A stretch of 64,000 nucleotides of DNA from Streptomyces rimosus (GTDB taxonomy: Bacteria; Actinomycetota; Actinomycetes; Streptomycetales; Streptomycetaceae): NCBI RefSeq assembly GCF_008704655.1, contig NZ_CP023688.1, forward strand, positions 5,881,501 through 5,945,500, read 5' to 3'. The notes beneath the pieces are model-generated. The model worked only from the letters and a program-made list of their open reading frames with translations. It did no database searches and was not told where the DNA came from. This document shows positions 1 to 8,480 of the stretch, one piece after another. Both the position numbers and the translations under genes were made by a program. Numbering within the stretch: the stretch's first letter is position 1; the number at the start of each line of letters is the position of its first letter.

Positions 1-501
1 GGCGACGTCAACCACCGCGCGCTCCTCACCCACCAGGGCAAGTACCAGGCCCGTATCGCGGGCGCCGCCATCGCGGCACGCGCCCAGGGCACCACGGACC
101 TCGACACCGGCCGCTGGGGCGCGCACGCCGCGACCGCCGACACCGCCGCCGTACCCCAGGTCGTCTTCACCGACCCCGAGGTCGCCTCCGTCGGCCTGAC
201 CGCCGCCGAAGCCGAACACGCCGGCCACCGCACCCGCGTCGTCGACCACGACCTCGGCAACGTCGCGGGCGCCGGCCTCTACGCCGACGGCTACCGCGGC
301 CGCGCCCGCATGATCGTCGACCAGGACCGCGAAGTCCTCCTCGGCGTCACCTTCGTCGGCCCCGCGGTGGGCGAACTCCTCCACTCGGCAACCGTCGCGG
401 TGGCCGGCGAGGTCCCCCTCGACCGCCTGTGGCACGCCGTACCGGCCTATCCGACGATCAGCGAGGTGTGGCTGCGGCTGCTGGAGACGTACCGGGGCTG
501 A
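1..501 (+). CDS. Pyridine nucleotide-disulfide oxidoreductase (FAD), C-terminal part
   Basis: The reading frame is already open at base 1, so the N-terminal FAD domain lies outside the window; 166 residues are visible. They contain the hallmark start of the dimerisation domain (PQVVFTDPEVASVGLT, about residues 52-67), as in dihydrolipoamide and mercuric reductases. The C-terminal tail reads HAVPAYPTISEVWLRLLE. In dihydrolipoamide dehydrogenase the corresponding segment is HAHPTLxE, whose second His pairs with Glu as the catalytic base. Here that His position is Tyr, so this is probably a soluble NAD(P)H:quinone or unassigned disulfide reductase rather than a true lipoamide dehydrogenase. The electron acceptor cannot be inferred. 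Family is certain; substrate is unknown. Confidence 0.9.
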   Translation, partial: GDVNHRALLTHQGKYQARIAGAAIAARAQGTTDLDTGRWGAHAATADTAAVPQVVFTDPEVASVGLTAAEAEHAGHRTRVVDHDLGNVAGAGLYADGYRGRARMIVDQDREVLLGVTFVGPAVGELLHSATVAVAGEVPLDRLWHAVPAYPTISEVWLRLLETYRG

Positions 502-516
502 GGACCGCGGACCGGG

Positions 517-537
517 CCGTCCCCGGACCGGGGACGG
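517..537 (+). terminator. Rho-independent-type hairpin after the reductase gene
   Basis: Perfect inverted repeat CCGTCCCCGG / CCGGGGACGG around a single A, 16 bp after the stop codon. There is no T run, which is usual for high-GC actinobacterial terminators. Confidence 0.6.
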
Positions 538-674
538 AGGGCGCCGGACCGGGGGCGGCCGGTCCGGCGGTGTAGGTCGGATTCCCGATACCCGCGGGCG
601 AGGTGCCGCCATACGGTCAGGAGTGCCAGAGCTCAACGGACCTGAACGTCAGCGACCTTCGCAGGAGGACCACC

Positions 675-1085
675 GTGTCCGTACACCTCGACCACACCAT
701 CGTCCACGCCACCGACAAGTTCGCGTCCGCCCGCTTCCTCGCGGAGCTGGCCGGGCTGGACGAGCCGACGGGCTTTGGCCCGTTCGCCGCCGTACAGGCC
801 GCGGCCGGCCTGACCATCGACTACGCCGAGCACGTCGTGGAGCCGGCCGCGATCGTGCCCCAGCACCTCGCGTTCCGGGTCTCCGAGGAGGAGTTCGACG
901 CGATCTTCGCCCGTATCCAGGAGCGCGAACTGCCGTACTGGGCGGACCCGTACCACCGCAAGCCGCAGCAGATCAACCACCTCGCCGGCGGGCGCGGGGT
1001 CTACGTCAGCGACCCGGACGGCCACGCCATCGAGTTCCTCACCCGCAAGCACAGCCTGGCGGACCTCGGTACCGAAGCGTCCTGA
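675..1085 (+). CDS. VOC family protein (glyoxalase/bleomycin-resistance fold)
   Basis: 136-residue single-domain vicinal-oxygen-chelate protein. Likely metal ligands are visible as His7 (LDHTIVH), His64 (PQHLAFRV) and Glu120 (DPDGHAIEFL), in the spacing seen in small actinobacterial VOC enzymes. I chose GTG at 675 because AGGAGG (663-668) lies 6 nt upstream; the frame is open further upstream but lacks a ribosome site. The substrate cannot be inferred, since the family covers glyoxalases, dioxygenases and antibiotic-binding proteins. The gene stands alone between a terminator-like hairpin and the convergent ssgG gene. Confidence 0.85.
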   Translation: MSVHLDHTIVHATDKFASARFLAELAGLDEPTGFGPFAAVQAAAGLTIDYAEHVVEPAAIVPQHLAFRVSEEEFDAIFARIQERELPYWADPYHRKPQQINHLAGGRGVYVSDPDGHAIEFLTRKHSLADLGTEAS

Positions 1086-1121
1086 CGCGGGTACGTCCGG
1101 CCCGGACCGTACGGCCCGGCG

Positions 1122-1598
1122 TCACGCCCCGGCCTCCGGCGACTCGTCGGACGGCCACGGGTCGGACAGCCACAGGTCGTCCCGCGACGCCATCGCGAAC
1201 AGCGCGCTCAGCCCTTTGTCCAGCCCCAGGTGCTCCTGCTCGGACCCCGGCGGCACCACGCGCAGCGTGCGCTCCAGCCACGCCGAGACCGCCGCGGCCG
1301 GCGCCTCCAGCAGCGCGTCGCCGTCCGGGGAACTGAGCGCCATGCAGACCACGCTGCGCCCGTCCACCTTCGTGGGCCACACCCGCACGTCGCCGTTGCC
1401 GCACGGCCGGAACACCCCCTCGACGAGCAGTTCGCGGGCGAACGTCCAGTTGACGGGGGCGTCGGAGCCGATGTGGAAGGTCACGTGGATGGCGTAGGGG
1501 TCGTCCGTGCGGTAGGTCAGCCGGGCCGGTACGGGAATGCTGCGCTCCGGCGACAGGACCAGGCCCAGCTCCAGCTCTCGTTCCACCACGGTGTGCAT
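1122..1598 (-). CDS. ssgG: SsgA-like sporulation protein, SsgG type
   Basis: 158 residues with the SsgA-like protein signature: an N-terminal ERELELGLVLSPE segment, then PVPARLTYRTDDPYAIHVTFH, WTFARELLVEG, GDVRVWP and LSSPDGDALLEAP. SsgA-like proteins are found in sporulating actinomycetes and steer septum placement and spore-wall assembly. SsgG of S. coelicolor is reported to affect septum-site localisation. I assign SsgG rather than SsgB or SsgD because the following genes (RDD proteins, M6 protease, pncB/clpS, cysM, nagE, rph) match the order near that gene as I recall it; the sequence alone would fit SsgB almost as well. The start ATG at 1598 has GAGAGG 8 nt upstream. The upstream in-frame ATG lacks a ribosome site. 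Confidence 0.82.
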   Translation of the reverse strand: MHTVVERELELGLVLSPERSIPVPARLTYRTDDPYAIHVTFHIGSDAPVNWTFARELLVEGVFRPCGNGDVRVWPTKVDGRSVVCMALSSPDGDALLEAPAAAVSAWLERTLRVVPPGSEQEHLGLDKGLSALFAMASRDDLWLSDPWPSDESPEAGA

Positions 1599-1844
1599 GC
1601 GGTCCGCCTCTCTCTGTACCTGCTGCGGACCCATGGGACGAGGCCCGCACCTGGATAGAGGCCGCTGCGCCCGGACCATTACGCGACTTCGCACAACTTT
1701 TTTCGCGGGCCTCTTCCAGGTGGTCCCGCCCGGCCGGGACGCCCGGCCCGACCCTCCGTCTGATAGATGTGGACGCTGCGTTGCGGCAGACTGCACATGC
1801 CCCACCCACCACACCAGGCCGAGAACAGATACGGGACTTCGGAC

Positions 1845-3356
1845 ATGAGCGCCCCTTCCTCAGGATCCGCCGGCGGCAGCCCCACGCCAGGCTTTTATCC
1901 GGACCCGTCCATCCCCGGCTACATCCGGTACTGGAACGGTGCCGCGTGGGTGCCGGGCACCAGCCGTCCGGCGCCCGCCGAGGGCGAGGCGCTGCCCGCA
2001 CCGCCGCCCGGCGCCGCCGCCCAGGCCCCGGCGCCCGCGCCGGCCCCCACCCCCGCCGTGGAGGAGACCGGTCCGGTCTTCCTCGACGACGAGGGGGAGT
2101 CCGGCGGGCCGTCTTCCGGTACGGACGCCCCGGCCTCCGCCTGGCAGGCCGACACGGCGAGGCAGAACGGCTTCGGCGAGCAGGACCGGCACGTCGCCTG
2201 GGGCTCGCCCGAGGAGCGGCAGGGCGGGCTGCCGCAGCAGCGGGACGAGGCCGGGACACCGGCGGAGGGGGAGGGCGCCCCGCGCTCCGACGGTACGGTC
2301 ACCATCCGCGCCGTACCGGACGAGGACCCGCGCCGCGACCACGGCACGACCACGATCCGCGCCGTGCGCCCAGGCGCGAACGCGGGCGGCAAGAGCGACA
2401 CGATGGCGTTCCGGGTGGCGCCGCAGCCCGGCCCCGCGCCGTCGTCGCCCGCTCCCGGCAGCACGGCGCCGCAGCCGCTGCCGTCCACCGGCGCGCAGCA
2501 GCCGCCGACGGCTCCAGGACCGCGGCAGGGGCCCGCGCAGCCCGGCCCCGGTGGTCCGGGCGCCGCCGCCCAGGGACCGGCCCAGCAGGCGCCGCAGGGG
2601 CCCGTACAGCCGCAGTCCGGGCCCGCGCCCGCCGCGGCGCCGACCCCGCACCATCCGTTCCAGCCCCAGCAGCCCCAGCAGGCACCCGCGCCCCACGCGC
2701 CGGTCCATCAGGCGCCGCAGCCCGCGCCGGGCCCCGCTCCGCACGCCCCCCAGGCCCAGCCCGCGCCCCCCTTCTCCGGCTTCCCGCCGCAGCAGGACGC
2801 CGGCGCGGCCGAGGGCGTCGTGCCCTGGAAGCCGCCGACCTCCGACCCGTTCGCCGCGGCGGCGCAGGCGCAGGGCCGCCCCGCCTCCCTGGGCCGCCGG
2901 TTCGCCGCCCGCCTGATCGACACGCTCGCCCTGGCCGTCATCACCGGCGCCGCCGCCGTACCGCTGTGGGGCCCGGCCACCGAGCACATCGACGCCAAGG
3001 TGGAGGCCGCCAAGCAGTCCGGGCGCGAGGTCACGGTCTACCTGCTGGACGGCACGACCGGCCCCTACCTGGCCATCGTGCTCGCCGTGCTGCTCATCGG
3101 CGGCGGGCTGTACGAGGTGCTGCCCACCGCCAAGTGGGGCCACACGCTCGGCAAGAAGCTGTGCGGCGTGCGGGTGCTGGACATCGAGGGGCACGACACC
3201 CCGCCGCTGTCCTCGGTGATCAAGCGCTGGCTGGTGTACGGGGTGCTCGGCGTCCTGGCGGTCGGGATCGTCAACGCGGTGTGGTGCCTGTTCGACCGCC
3301 CGTGGCGGCAGTGCTGGCACGACAAGCTCGCGCGGACGTTCGTCGCCGAGAAGTAG
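1845..3356 (+). CDS. RDD family membrane protein with N-terminal DUF2510 domain
   Basis: 503 residues. The N-terminus (about 13-45, GFYPDPSIPGYIRYWNGAAW) is a DUF2510 motif, a short Trp-containing module found next to membrane domains in actinobacteria. Residues about 50-335 are a low-complexity Pro/Ala/Gln-rich linker. The C-terminus (about 345-500) is an RDD domain starting GRRFAARLIDTLALAVI, with three hydrophobic segments and the family Arg and Asp residues. The function of RDD proteins is mostly unknown; some act in ion exchange. The next gene is also RDD, so the two look like a divergent tandem pair. The ATG at 1845 has only a weak ribosome site; the reading frame is open further upstream. 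Confidence 0.85.
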   Translation: MSAPSSGSAGGSPTPGFYPDPSIPGYIRYWNGAAWVPGTSRPAPAEGEALPAPPPGAAAQAPAPAPAPTPAVEETGPVFLDDEGESGGPSSGTDAPASAWQADTARQNGFGEQDRHVAWGSPEERQGGLPQQRDEAGTPAEGEGAPRSDGTVTIRAVPDEDPRRDHGTTTIRAVRPGANAGGKSDTMAFRVAPQPGPAPSSPAPGSTAPQPLPSTGAQQPPTAPGPRQGPAQPGPGGPGAAAQGPAQQAPQGPVQPQSGPAPAAAPTPHHPFQPQQPQQAPAPHAPVHQAPQPAPGPAPHAPQAQPAPPFSGFPPQQDAGAAEGVVPWKPPTSDPFAAAAQAQGRPASLGRRFAARLIDTLALAVITGAAAVPLWGPATEHIDAKVEAAKQSGREVTVYLLDGTTGPYLAIVLAVLLIGGGLYEVLPTAKWGHTLGKKLCGVRVLDIEGHDTPPLSSVIKRWLVYGVLGVLAVGIVNAVWCLFDRPWRQCWHDKLARTFVAEK

Positions 3357-3431
3357 CCCGCCCGCCCGGCCGCGTCACCCGCCCGGCCCTCGCCGGATGC
3401 GGAGCCGCGCGGCCCGGGTTCGACTCGGGCC

Positions 3432-4226
3432 ATGAGCACCGACCAGCCCAGGCCCGGCTCCGGCGGCGAACCGCCGGAGGAAGACCCGTTCCTGAAGAGG
3501 CCGCAGGACCCGCCGAGGGGCGGCTCTCCGTACGGGGACGAGCGGGCCGGTGGCTCTCCGTACGGCGGCCGCCCTGCGGAGGGCTCCCCGTACGACCGGC
3601 CGGCGAACGCCACCCCGTACGGTGAACAGCCCCCCGGCGGTGACCCGTACGGCGGCGCCCCGCCCCCCGGCAGCGGCCCGCCGCCCGGCGGGATGCCCCC
3701 GCCCCCGTACGGCGGCGACCCGTACGGCGGGAACCCCTATGGGGGCCAGTACGGCGCCGCCGATCCGCTCGCCGGGATGCCGCCGCTGGCGAACCGGGGC
3801 CGCCGGCTGGTGGCCCGCATCATCGACTGGATCATCGTCTGCGTACCGGTCGGCCTGATCATGAGCGCGATCGTCGGCGGCTTCGACTACTGGACGACGG
3901 ACGACACGCAGACCGGCCGGCAGGCGTGGGTCTCCGGCGTCACGATGCTGGCCTACCTCGTCTACGAGGGCCTGATGCTCACCAGCCGCGGCCAGACCGT
4001 CGGCAAGATGGTGATGAAGATCCGGGTGGGGATGCTGGAGAACGGCGCGGTGCCGGCCGGGCAGGCGGGATGGGTGCGGGCGGTGGTGTACACGCTCCCG
4101 GAGATCGTGCCGTGCTGCGGCTTCATCTTCTGGCTCGTCAACGTCCTGTGGTGCACCTGGGACAAGCCGTACCAGCAGTGCCTGCACGACAAGGCGGCGA
4201 AGACCGTGGTGGTCTCCGCCGCCTGA
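3432..4226 (+). CDS. RDD family membrane protein with Tyr-Gly-Pro-rich N-terminus
   Basis: 264 residues. The first 115 or so are a disordered Pro/Gly/Tyr-rich tail with repeated SPYG and DPYGG motifs, likely cytoplasmic. An RDD domain follows (about 120-262; NRGRRLVARIIDWIIVCVPVG), with transmembrane segments near 130-150, 168-186 and 217-240. It sits 75 bp after the larger RDD gene in the same orientation and probably shares its transcript. The repeated PYGG units suggest repeat expansion in the tail. No function can be given beyond integral membrane protein. Confidence 0.85.
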   Translation: MSTDQPRPGSGGEPPEEDPFLKRPQDPPRGGSPYGDERAGGSPYGGRPAEGSPYDRPANATPYGEQPPGGDPYGGAPPPGSGPPPGGMPPPPYGGDPYGGNPYGGQYGAADPLAGMPPLANRGRRLVARIIDWIIVCVPVGLIMSAIVGGFDYWTTDDTQTGRQAWVSGVTMLAYLVYEGLMLTSRGQTVGKMVMKIRVGMLENGAVPAGQAGWVRAVVYTLPEIVPCCGFIFWLVNVLWCTWDKPYQQCLHDKAAKTVVVSAA

Positions 4227-4333
4227 CGGCCCGGCGGCCGCGGCGGCTCCGGCGCGTCAACCGGCGGTCGGCGCACCCCTCTTCCGAGCGGTGCCCGGCC
4301 GCCTACGCGCGTCCACCAGCCACGGACGGGTGA

Positions 4334-4654
4334 CTAACGGGAGTGCTCACTGACGCGCGCCTCGGAGGAGACGCCCGCGTGGGTGCGCTGGCGCGGCAGG
4401 CGCGCGGTCGCCGTACCGGCGCTGGACGGCAGCTGCGCGCCCGCGGCCGCGCGCCGGGCCGTACGCCGTGCCACATGAAAAGCCCCCGGCAGCGGCGCCG
4501 TCATGGCGACCAGCAGGCCGAGGGCCAGCGCGGCGACGGCGATGACCGTGATGCCGGCGCCGTTGCGTGTCTGTGAGAGCAGCAGCATGGCGAGGGTCGA
4601 GAAGATGACGGTGGCCGAACCGTAGGCGAGCTGTGCGGCAGTCGGACGAGGCAT
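4334..4654 (-). CDS. Small two-helix membrane protein
   Basis: 106 residues, with two hydrophobic segments (about 8-26 and 32-55) followed by a basic, Arg/Ala-rich cytoplasmic tail. The ATG at 4654 is preceded by GAGGA. I recognise no named family. Coding is supported by the ribosome site, G/C-biased third positions and clear membrane segments. It converges on the RDD pair. Confidence 0.65.
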   Translation of the reverse strand: MPRPTAAQLAYGSATVIFSTLAMLLLSQTRNGAGITVIAVAALALGLLVAMTAPLPGAFHVARRTARRAAAGAQLPSSAGTATARLPRQRTHAGVSSEARVSEHSR

Positions 4655-5045
4655 GGCGGATCCGTCCTCAAGAGGTCGGCAGGGGTGTGGTCGACAGGGG
4701 CGCGCGCCGTCAAATGACTCTACGGTCCTTACTGCCCGAGCGGAACTGGCGGTAAGCGTGACCTAACCCACGGTTCCGGAGCATAGGGGGCGCACGGATT
4801 CATCCGGAGTTTGAACGTCCCTGATCGGGGCGCTGGTTGGGGTGTGCGGAGCACGCCATGGGGGAGCCGCCGGGGGGAGTGCGGGTACGCACGGAAAACG
4901 TGCACGGAGATGTCCGATAGCCGCAACCTGGGGGTCGAAAACCGTACTTCTCTGACGTGCCCAAGTCAAGGTCTGTCTTTTCCCTTCCCCTTCCGGTCAA
5001 ATGCTGCCATCCAGCGACCAATTCCCAAGGGGAGGAATGCGCCAA
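4655..5045. other. Intergenic region upstream of the M6 protease
   Basis: Divergent promoter region of about 390 bp with lower G+C than its surroundings. It ends in a pyrimidine-rich tract (about 4974-4994) just before the protease ribosome site. I see no convincing operator or RNA element. Confidence 0.4.
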
Positions 5046-7445
5046 GTGAGAGCCAAGAGACGGGCGTTCAGACCGGCCGCCCTGGTCACCGCCGCCGCCG
5101 CGATCGGGGCGGCCGCCCTGTCTTCCGGCGCGCCGGCGCAGGCCGACGACGGCCCCGGGCCGCTCGCCGTCCAGCGGCAGGACCCCGGGTCCCCCGCCAA
5201 GCAGGCCGTCGACCACGACCTGAAGGGCCCGTTCAGCGACCAGCAGGCGGCGCAGCGCAAGGAAGCGCTCCAGCAGGTCATCTCCGGCGACGCCAAGCCC
5301 ACCAAGCGCGGCGCCTCGCAGGTCGTGAAGCTCAACGGCGGCAAGTACGTCGAACTCGCCCGCGAGAAGACCGACAAGATCTTCACCATCCTGGTCGACT
5401 TCGGTGACAAGGTCGACGACACCACGATGTACGACCCGGACGGCGACGGCCCCAAGCCCCCGGTGAAGAAGTACGGCGGCACGGCCGGCCCCGCGCACAA
5501 CACCATCGCGCAGCCCGACCGCCGCAACGACAACTCCACCGCCTGGCAGAAGGACTACAACCGCCAGCACTTCCAGGACCTCTACTTCTCGCACGACAAG
5601 GACAAGGAGTCCCTGGCCAAGTACTACGAGAAGCAGTCCTCGGGCCGCTACTCGGTCGACGGCGAGGTCTCCGACTGGGTCAAGGTCGACTGGAACGAGG
5701 CCCGTTACGGGTCCAACTACTGCGGCTCCACCAACTGCCCCAGCGCCTGGGACCTGATCCGCGACGGCGTCAACCGCTGGGCCGAGGACCAGAAGGCCAA
5801 GGGCCGTACCGACGCCCAGATCAAGGCCGACCTCGCCAAGTACGACCAGTGGGACCGCTACGACCACGACGGCGACGGCAACTTCAACGAGCCCGACGGC
5901 TACATCGACCACTTCCAGATCGTGCACGCCGGCGAGGACGAGTCCGCGGGCGGCGGCGCCCAGGGCAAGGACGCCATCTGGGCACACCGCTGGTACGCGT
6001 ACGGCAGCGACTCCGGCCACACCGGCCCCGCCGGCAACAAGGCCGGTGGCACCCAGATAGGCAACACCGGTGTCTGGGTCGGTGACTACACGATGCAGCC
6101 CGAGAACGGCGGCCTGGGCGTCTTCGCCCACGAGTACGCCCACGACCTCGGTCTGCCGGACGAGTACGACACCACCGGCACCGGTGAATCCTCCGTCGAC
6201 TCCTGGTCGCTGATGTCCGGCGGCTCCTGGCTCGGCCGCGGCAAGGACGCCATCGGCGACCTCCCCGGCGACATGAGCGCCTGGGACAAGCTCCAGCTCG
6301 GCTGGCTCAACTACGCCAAGGCGAAGGCGGCCACCAAGTCCACCCACATGCTGGGCGTCGCCGAGTACAACACCAAGAACAAGCAGGCCGTGGTGGTCGA
6401 ATTGCCCGCCAAGTCGGTCCGCACCGACGTCGTCAAGCCCGCCGAAGGCACCCAGCAGTGGTGGAGCGGCATGGGCAACGACCTGAAGAACACCCTCACC
6501 CGCTCCGTGGACCTCACCGGCAAGAAGAGCGCCGCCCTGACGCTCAAGGGCTGGTGGGACATCGAGCAGAACTACGACTACGCGTACGCCGAGGTCTCCA
6601 CCGACGGCGGCGCCAACTACACGCCGCTGGACGGCACCGCCGACGGCAAGGCGATCCCCCGCGACGGCAGCGACAAGCCCGCCCTCACCGGCACCTCGGA
6701 CTCCTACAAGGACCTGGTCTTCCCGCTCGACGCCTACGCCGGCAAGAAGATCGACCTGCGCTTCCGCTACCAGACCGACGGCGGGGCCGCCCAGAAGGGC
6801 TTCACCGCCGACGCGATCTCGGTGACCGCGGACGGCGCGGCGCTCTTCACGGATGGCGGCGAGGCCGGGGACAACGGCTGGACGGCCAAGGGCTTCTCGC
6901 GCATCGGCGCGTCCTTCACCAAGGACTACCCGCGCTACTACATCGCCGAGAACCGCCAGTACATCTCGTACGACAAGACCCTCCAGACCGGCCCGTACAA
7001 CTTCGGCTGGGCGTCCACCCGTCCCCAGTGGGTCGAGCACTTCCCGTACCAGAACGGCGTCCTGATCTGGCTGTGGGACACCTCGCAGCCCGACAACAAC
7101 GTCGGCCAGCACCCGGGCCACGGGCAGATCCTCCCGGTCGACGCCCACCCGCAGGCCGAGAAGTGGTCGGACGGCAAGCTGATGCGCAACCGCTTCCAGA
7201 CCTACGACTCGACCTTCACCGCGCACCGCACGGATGCGCTGACGCTCCACAAGGACGGCAAGGTCACCAAGATCTCGTCGAAGCCCGGGGTGACCGTCTT
7301 CGACGACCGCAAGGGCGACTACTACGACGAGTCGAACCCGACCGGCGGCGTGATCGTTGCTGACACCAACACCCGCATCAAGATCCTCGCGGAAGCCTGG
7401 AATGGCTCCTCGGTGCTGCTCCAGGTGGGCCCCTCCACCAAGTAA
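5046..7445 (+). CDS. Secreted M6 metalloprotease, immune inhibitor A-like
   Basis: 799-residue secreted zinc protease. The N-terminus has a basic stretch (RAKRRAFRP), a hydrophobic core and a probable signal cleavage after AQA near residue 35. The zinc-binding motif HEYAHDLGLPDEYD begins at His362, with Glu363 catalytic and His366 the second ligand. This is the M6 peptidase pattern of immune inhibitor A, which degrades host or environmental proteins. The C-terminal half holds beta-rich modules typical of InhA. I chose GTG at 5046 because GGGGAGG lies about 10 nt upstream; the upstream ATGs at 5001 and 5037 have badly placed or no ribosome site. It is monocistronic, closed by a hairpin at 7475-7502. 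Confidence 0.93.
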   Translation: MRAKRRAFRPAALVTAAAAIGAAALSSGAPAQADDGPGPLAVQRQDPGSPAKQAVDHDLKGPFSDQQAAQRKEALQQVISGDAKPTKRGASQVVKLNGGKYVELAREKTDKIFTILVDFGDKVDDTTMYDPDGDGPKPPVKKYGGTAGPAHNTIAQPDRRNDNSTAWQKDYNRQHFQDLYFSHDKDKESLAKYYEKQSSGRYSVDGEVSDWVKVDWNEARYGSNYCGSTNCPSAWDLIRDGVNRWAEDQKAKGRTDAQIKADLAKYDQWDRYDHDGDGNFNEPDGYIDHFQIVHAGEDESAGGGAQGKDAIWAHRWYAYGSDSGHTGPAGNKAGGTQIGNTGVWVGDYTMQPENGGLGVFAHEYAHDLGLPDEYDTTGTGESSVDSWSLMSGGSWLGRGKDAIGDLPGDMSAWDKLQLGWLNYAKAKAATKSTHMLGVAEYNTKNKQAVVVELPAKSVRTDVVKPAEGTQQWWSGMGNDLKNTLTRSVDLTGKKSAALTLKGWWDIEQNYDYAYAEVSTDGGANYTPLDGTADGKAIPRDGSDKPALTGTSDSYKDLVFPLDAYAGKKIDLRFRYQTDGGAAQKGFTADAISVTADGAALFTDGGEAGDNGWTAKGFSRIGASFTKDYPRYYIAENRQYISYDKTLQTGPYNFGWASTRPQWVEHFPYQNGVLIWLWDTSQPDNNVGQHPGHGQILPVDAHPQAEKWSDGKLMRNRFQTYDSTFTAHRTDALTLHKDGKVTKISSKPGVTVFDDRKGDYYDESNPTGGVIVADTNTRIKILAEAWNGSSVLLQVGPSTK

Positions 7446-7474
7446 TCAGCAAAACCGCAGGTCATAGACCGATC

Positions 7475-7502
7475 GGCCGTCGCCCCCTAGCGGGCGGCGG
7501 CC
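7475..7502 (+). terminator. Terminator of the M6 protease gene
   Basis: GGCCGTCGCCC pairs with GGGCGGCGGCC (one G-T wobble) across a 6-nt loop, 30 bp after the stop codon. Confidence 0.7.
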
Positions 7503-7560
7503 GTTCGCGTTTAGATGCATTCTGCGAGTTCTTGTTGACACCGAGTCTTACGGGGAGTTC

Positions 7561-7872
7561 ATGTCCATGACCGGAGGAGGGTTCATCAGGCTTCCCGGCG
7601 GAAGCGTGGTGGTCGCCCTCGCGCTACCCAGACCGGGCCATACGGGGCACCGCGTACGGGTGCTCGTACACGCCGTGAACCGCCAGCGGGCGCTGACGCG
7701 GTTGCGGAACCTGGGGCTGCGGGCGGTGTACCTGCGCGGCAACACGGAGCCGCCGACGCCTGACGAGGTCACGGCGGTGCTGCACCACCCGGACGGGCTG
7801 GTGTGGCGCGAGACGCCGGAGGACGATACGGAGTCTTGGCATCCGATTCGGGCGCTGTTGCGGTGCCGCTGA
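7561..7872 (+). CDS. Small conserved hypothetical protein
   Basis: 103 residues, soluble, no signal or membrane segment. It starts at ATG 7561 with GGGGAG 6 nt upstream. The middle (about 27-60) is basic, and the C-terminus (PDEVTAVLHHPDGLVWR) is mixed alpha/beta. I do not recognise the family. Its position between a terminator and a repeat-rich gap suggests independent transcription. Confidence 0.7.
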   Translation: MSMTGGGFIRLPGGSVVVALALPRPGHTGHRVRVLVHAVNRQRALTRLRNLGLRAVYLRGNTEPPTPDEVTAVLHHPDGLVWRETPEDDTESWHPIRALLRCR

Positions 7873-7973
7873 TCGCGGCGGAGCCGCGGGTTTGTGGGGG
7901 TCTGGCCCGCGCATGCGCTGTCGCGCGGGTGCGCATTGGCTGGTCTGTGGGGCGGGGGTGCCCAGGGGGCCAT

Positions 7974-8344
7974 CTCCTCGGCGCCTGGAGCGGCCGTCAT
8001 GTCTGGACGCAACCATGTAACGGTCGCCTGCGGGGAGTGTCCCCCTGCACACCCCCTCCCGTCGGTGTGGCGTGTGCGGGCCGGTGGGGGGAGGGGGAAA
8101 GAAGCCTGGTGCGCGCCCCCCCATGAGCGGAAGCTCGCCCTTGCGTAGGCGCAGGGCCCGGGCGGCTCCGCGTCGTGCGGAGGGGGCCGCATGGGTCCGG
8201 CCGCCAGGGGTCTGTAAAAGACCCCCGCCACGGCGGCGGGAAAGCCGCCCACGGCGCGGGCTCGGGGACACGTAGGGGTCTCCCCGCAGGCGACCGAAGC
8301 CCCGGTTGCGTCCAAACTATTCGGCCGCTCCAGGCGCCGAGGAG
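7974..8344. repeat. 371-bp element bounded by 64/65-bp imperfect inverted repeats
   Basis: The left arm (7974-8037) and the reverse complement of the right arm (8280-8344) share 23 identical bases beginning CTCCTCGGCGCCTGGAGC, then TGGACGCAACC, then CGGTCGCCTGCGGGGAG, with two short diverged islands. Weaker similarity extends a few bases beyond both ends. The roughly 240-bp interior contains a smaller hairpin (GGGGTCT / AGACCCC, 8207-8225) and no credible gene. It fits a non-autonomous mobile element or a large structured intergenic repeat. No target-site duplication is obvious. Confidence 0.75.
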
Positions 8345-8395
8345 TGACCCCTGCGGGGCCCCGAGCCCCCACCCACCGAGCCCCAGGCGCCAAGG

Positions 8396-8467
8396 CGCAC
8401 CCCCACCGGGGCACCGCAAACCCACCGGGCAGAACCGCACCCCCACCGGGGCAACCGCAAACCCCCC
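8396..8467. repeat. Two-copy 40-bp tandem repeat downstream of pncA
   Basis: CGCACCCCCACCGGGGCA occurs at 8396 and again at 8436, followed by similar CCGCAAACCC sequence in both copies. It lies between the inverted-repeat element and the 3' end of pncA. Confidence 0.65.
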
Positions 8468-8480
8468 GATGACCGACCCC

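Noticed and set aside
1..501. Dihydrolipoamide dehydrogenase assignment for the first gene
   Set aside because: The catalytic His of the C-terminal HP motif is Tyr here, so a true lipoamide dehydrogenase is unlikely.
4800..7250. 816-codon open frame on the - strand opposite the M6 protease
   Set aside because: It has Val/Leu/Gly-rich composition without domains or a ribosome site, and it mirrors the codon bias of the protease gene. It is a shadow frame.
7803..8271. Short frames inside the inverted-repeat element
   Set aside because: They are Arg/Pro-rich, lie on both strands through the repeat arms, and lack ribosome sites.
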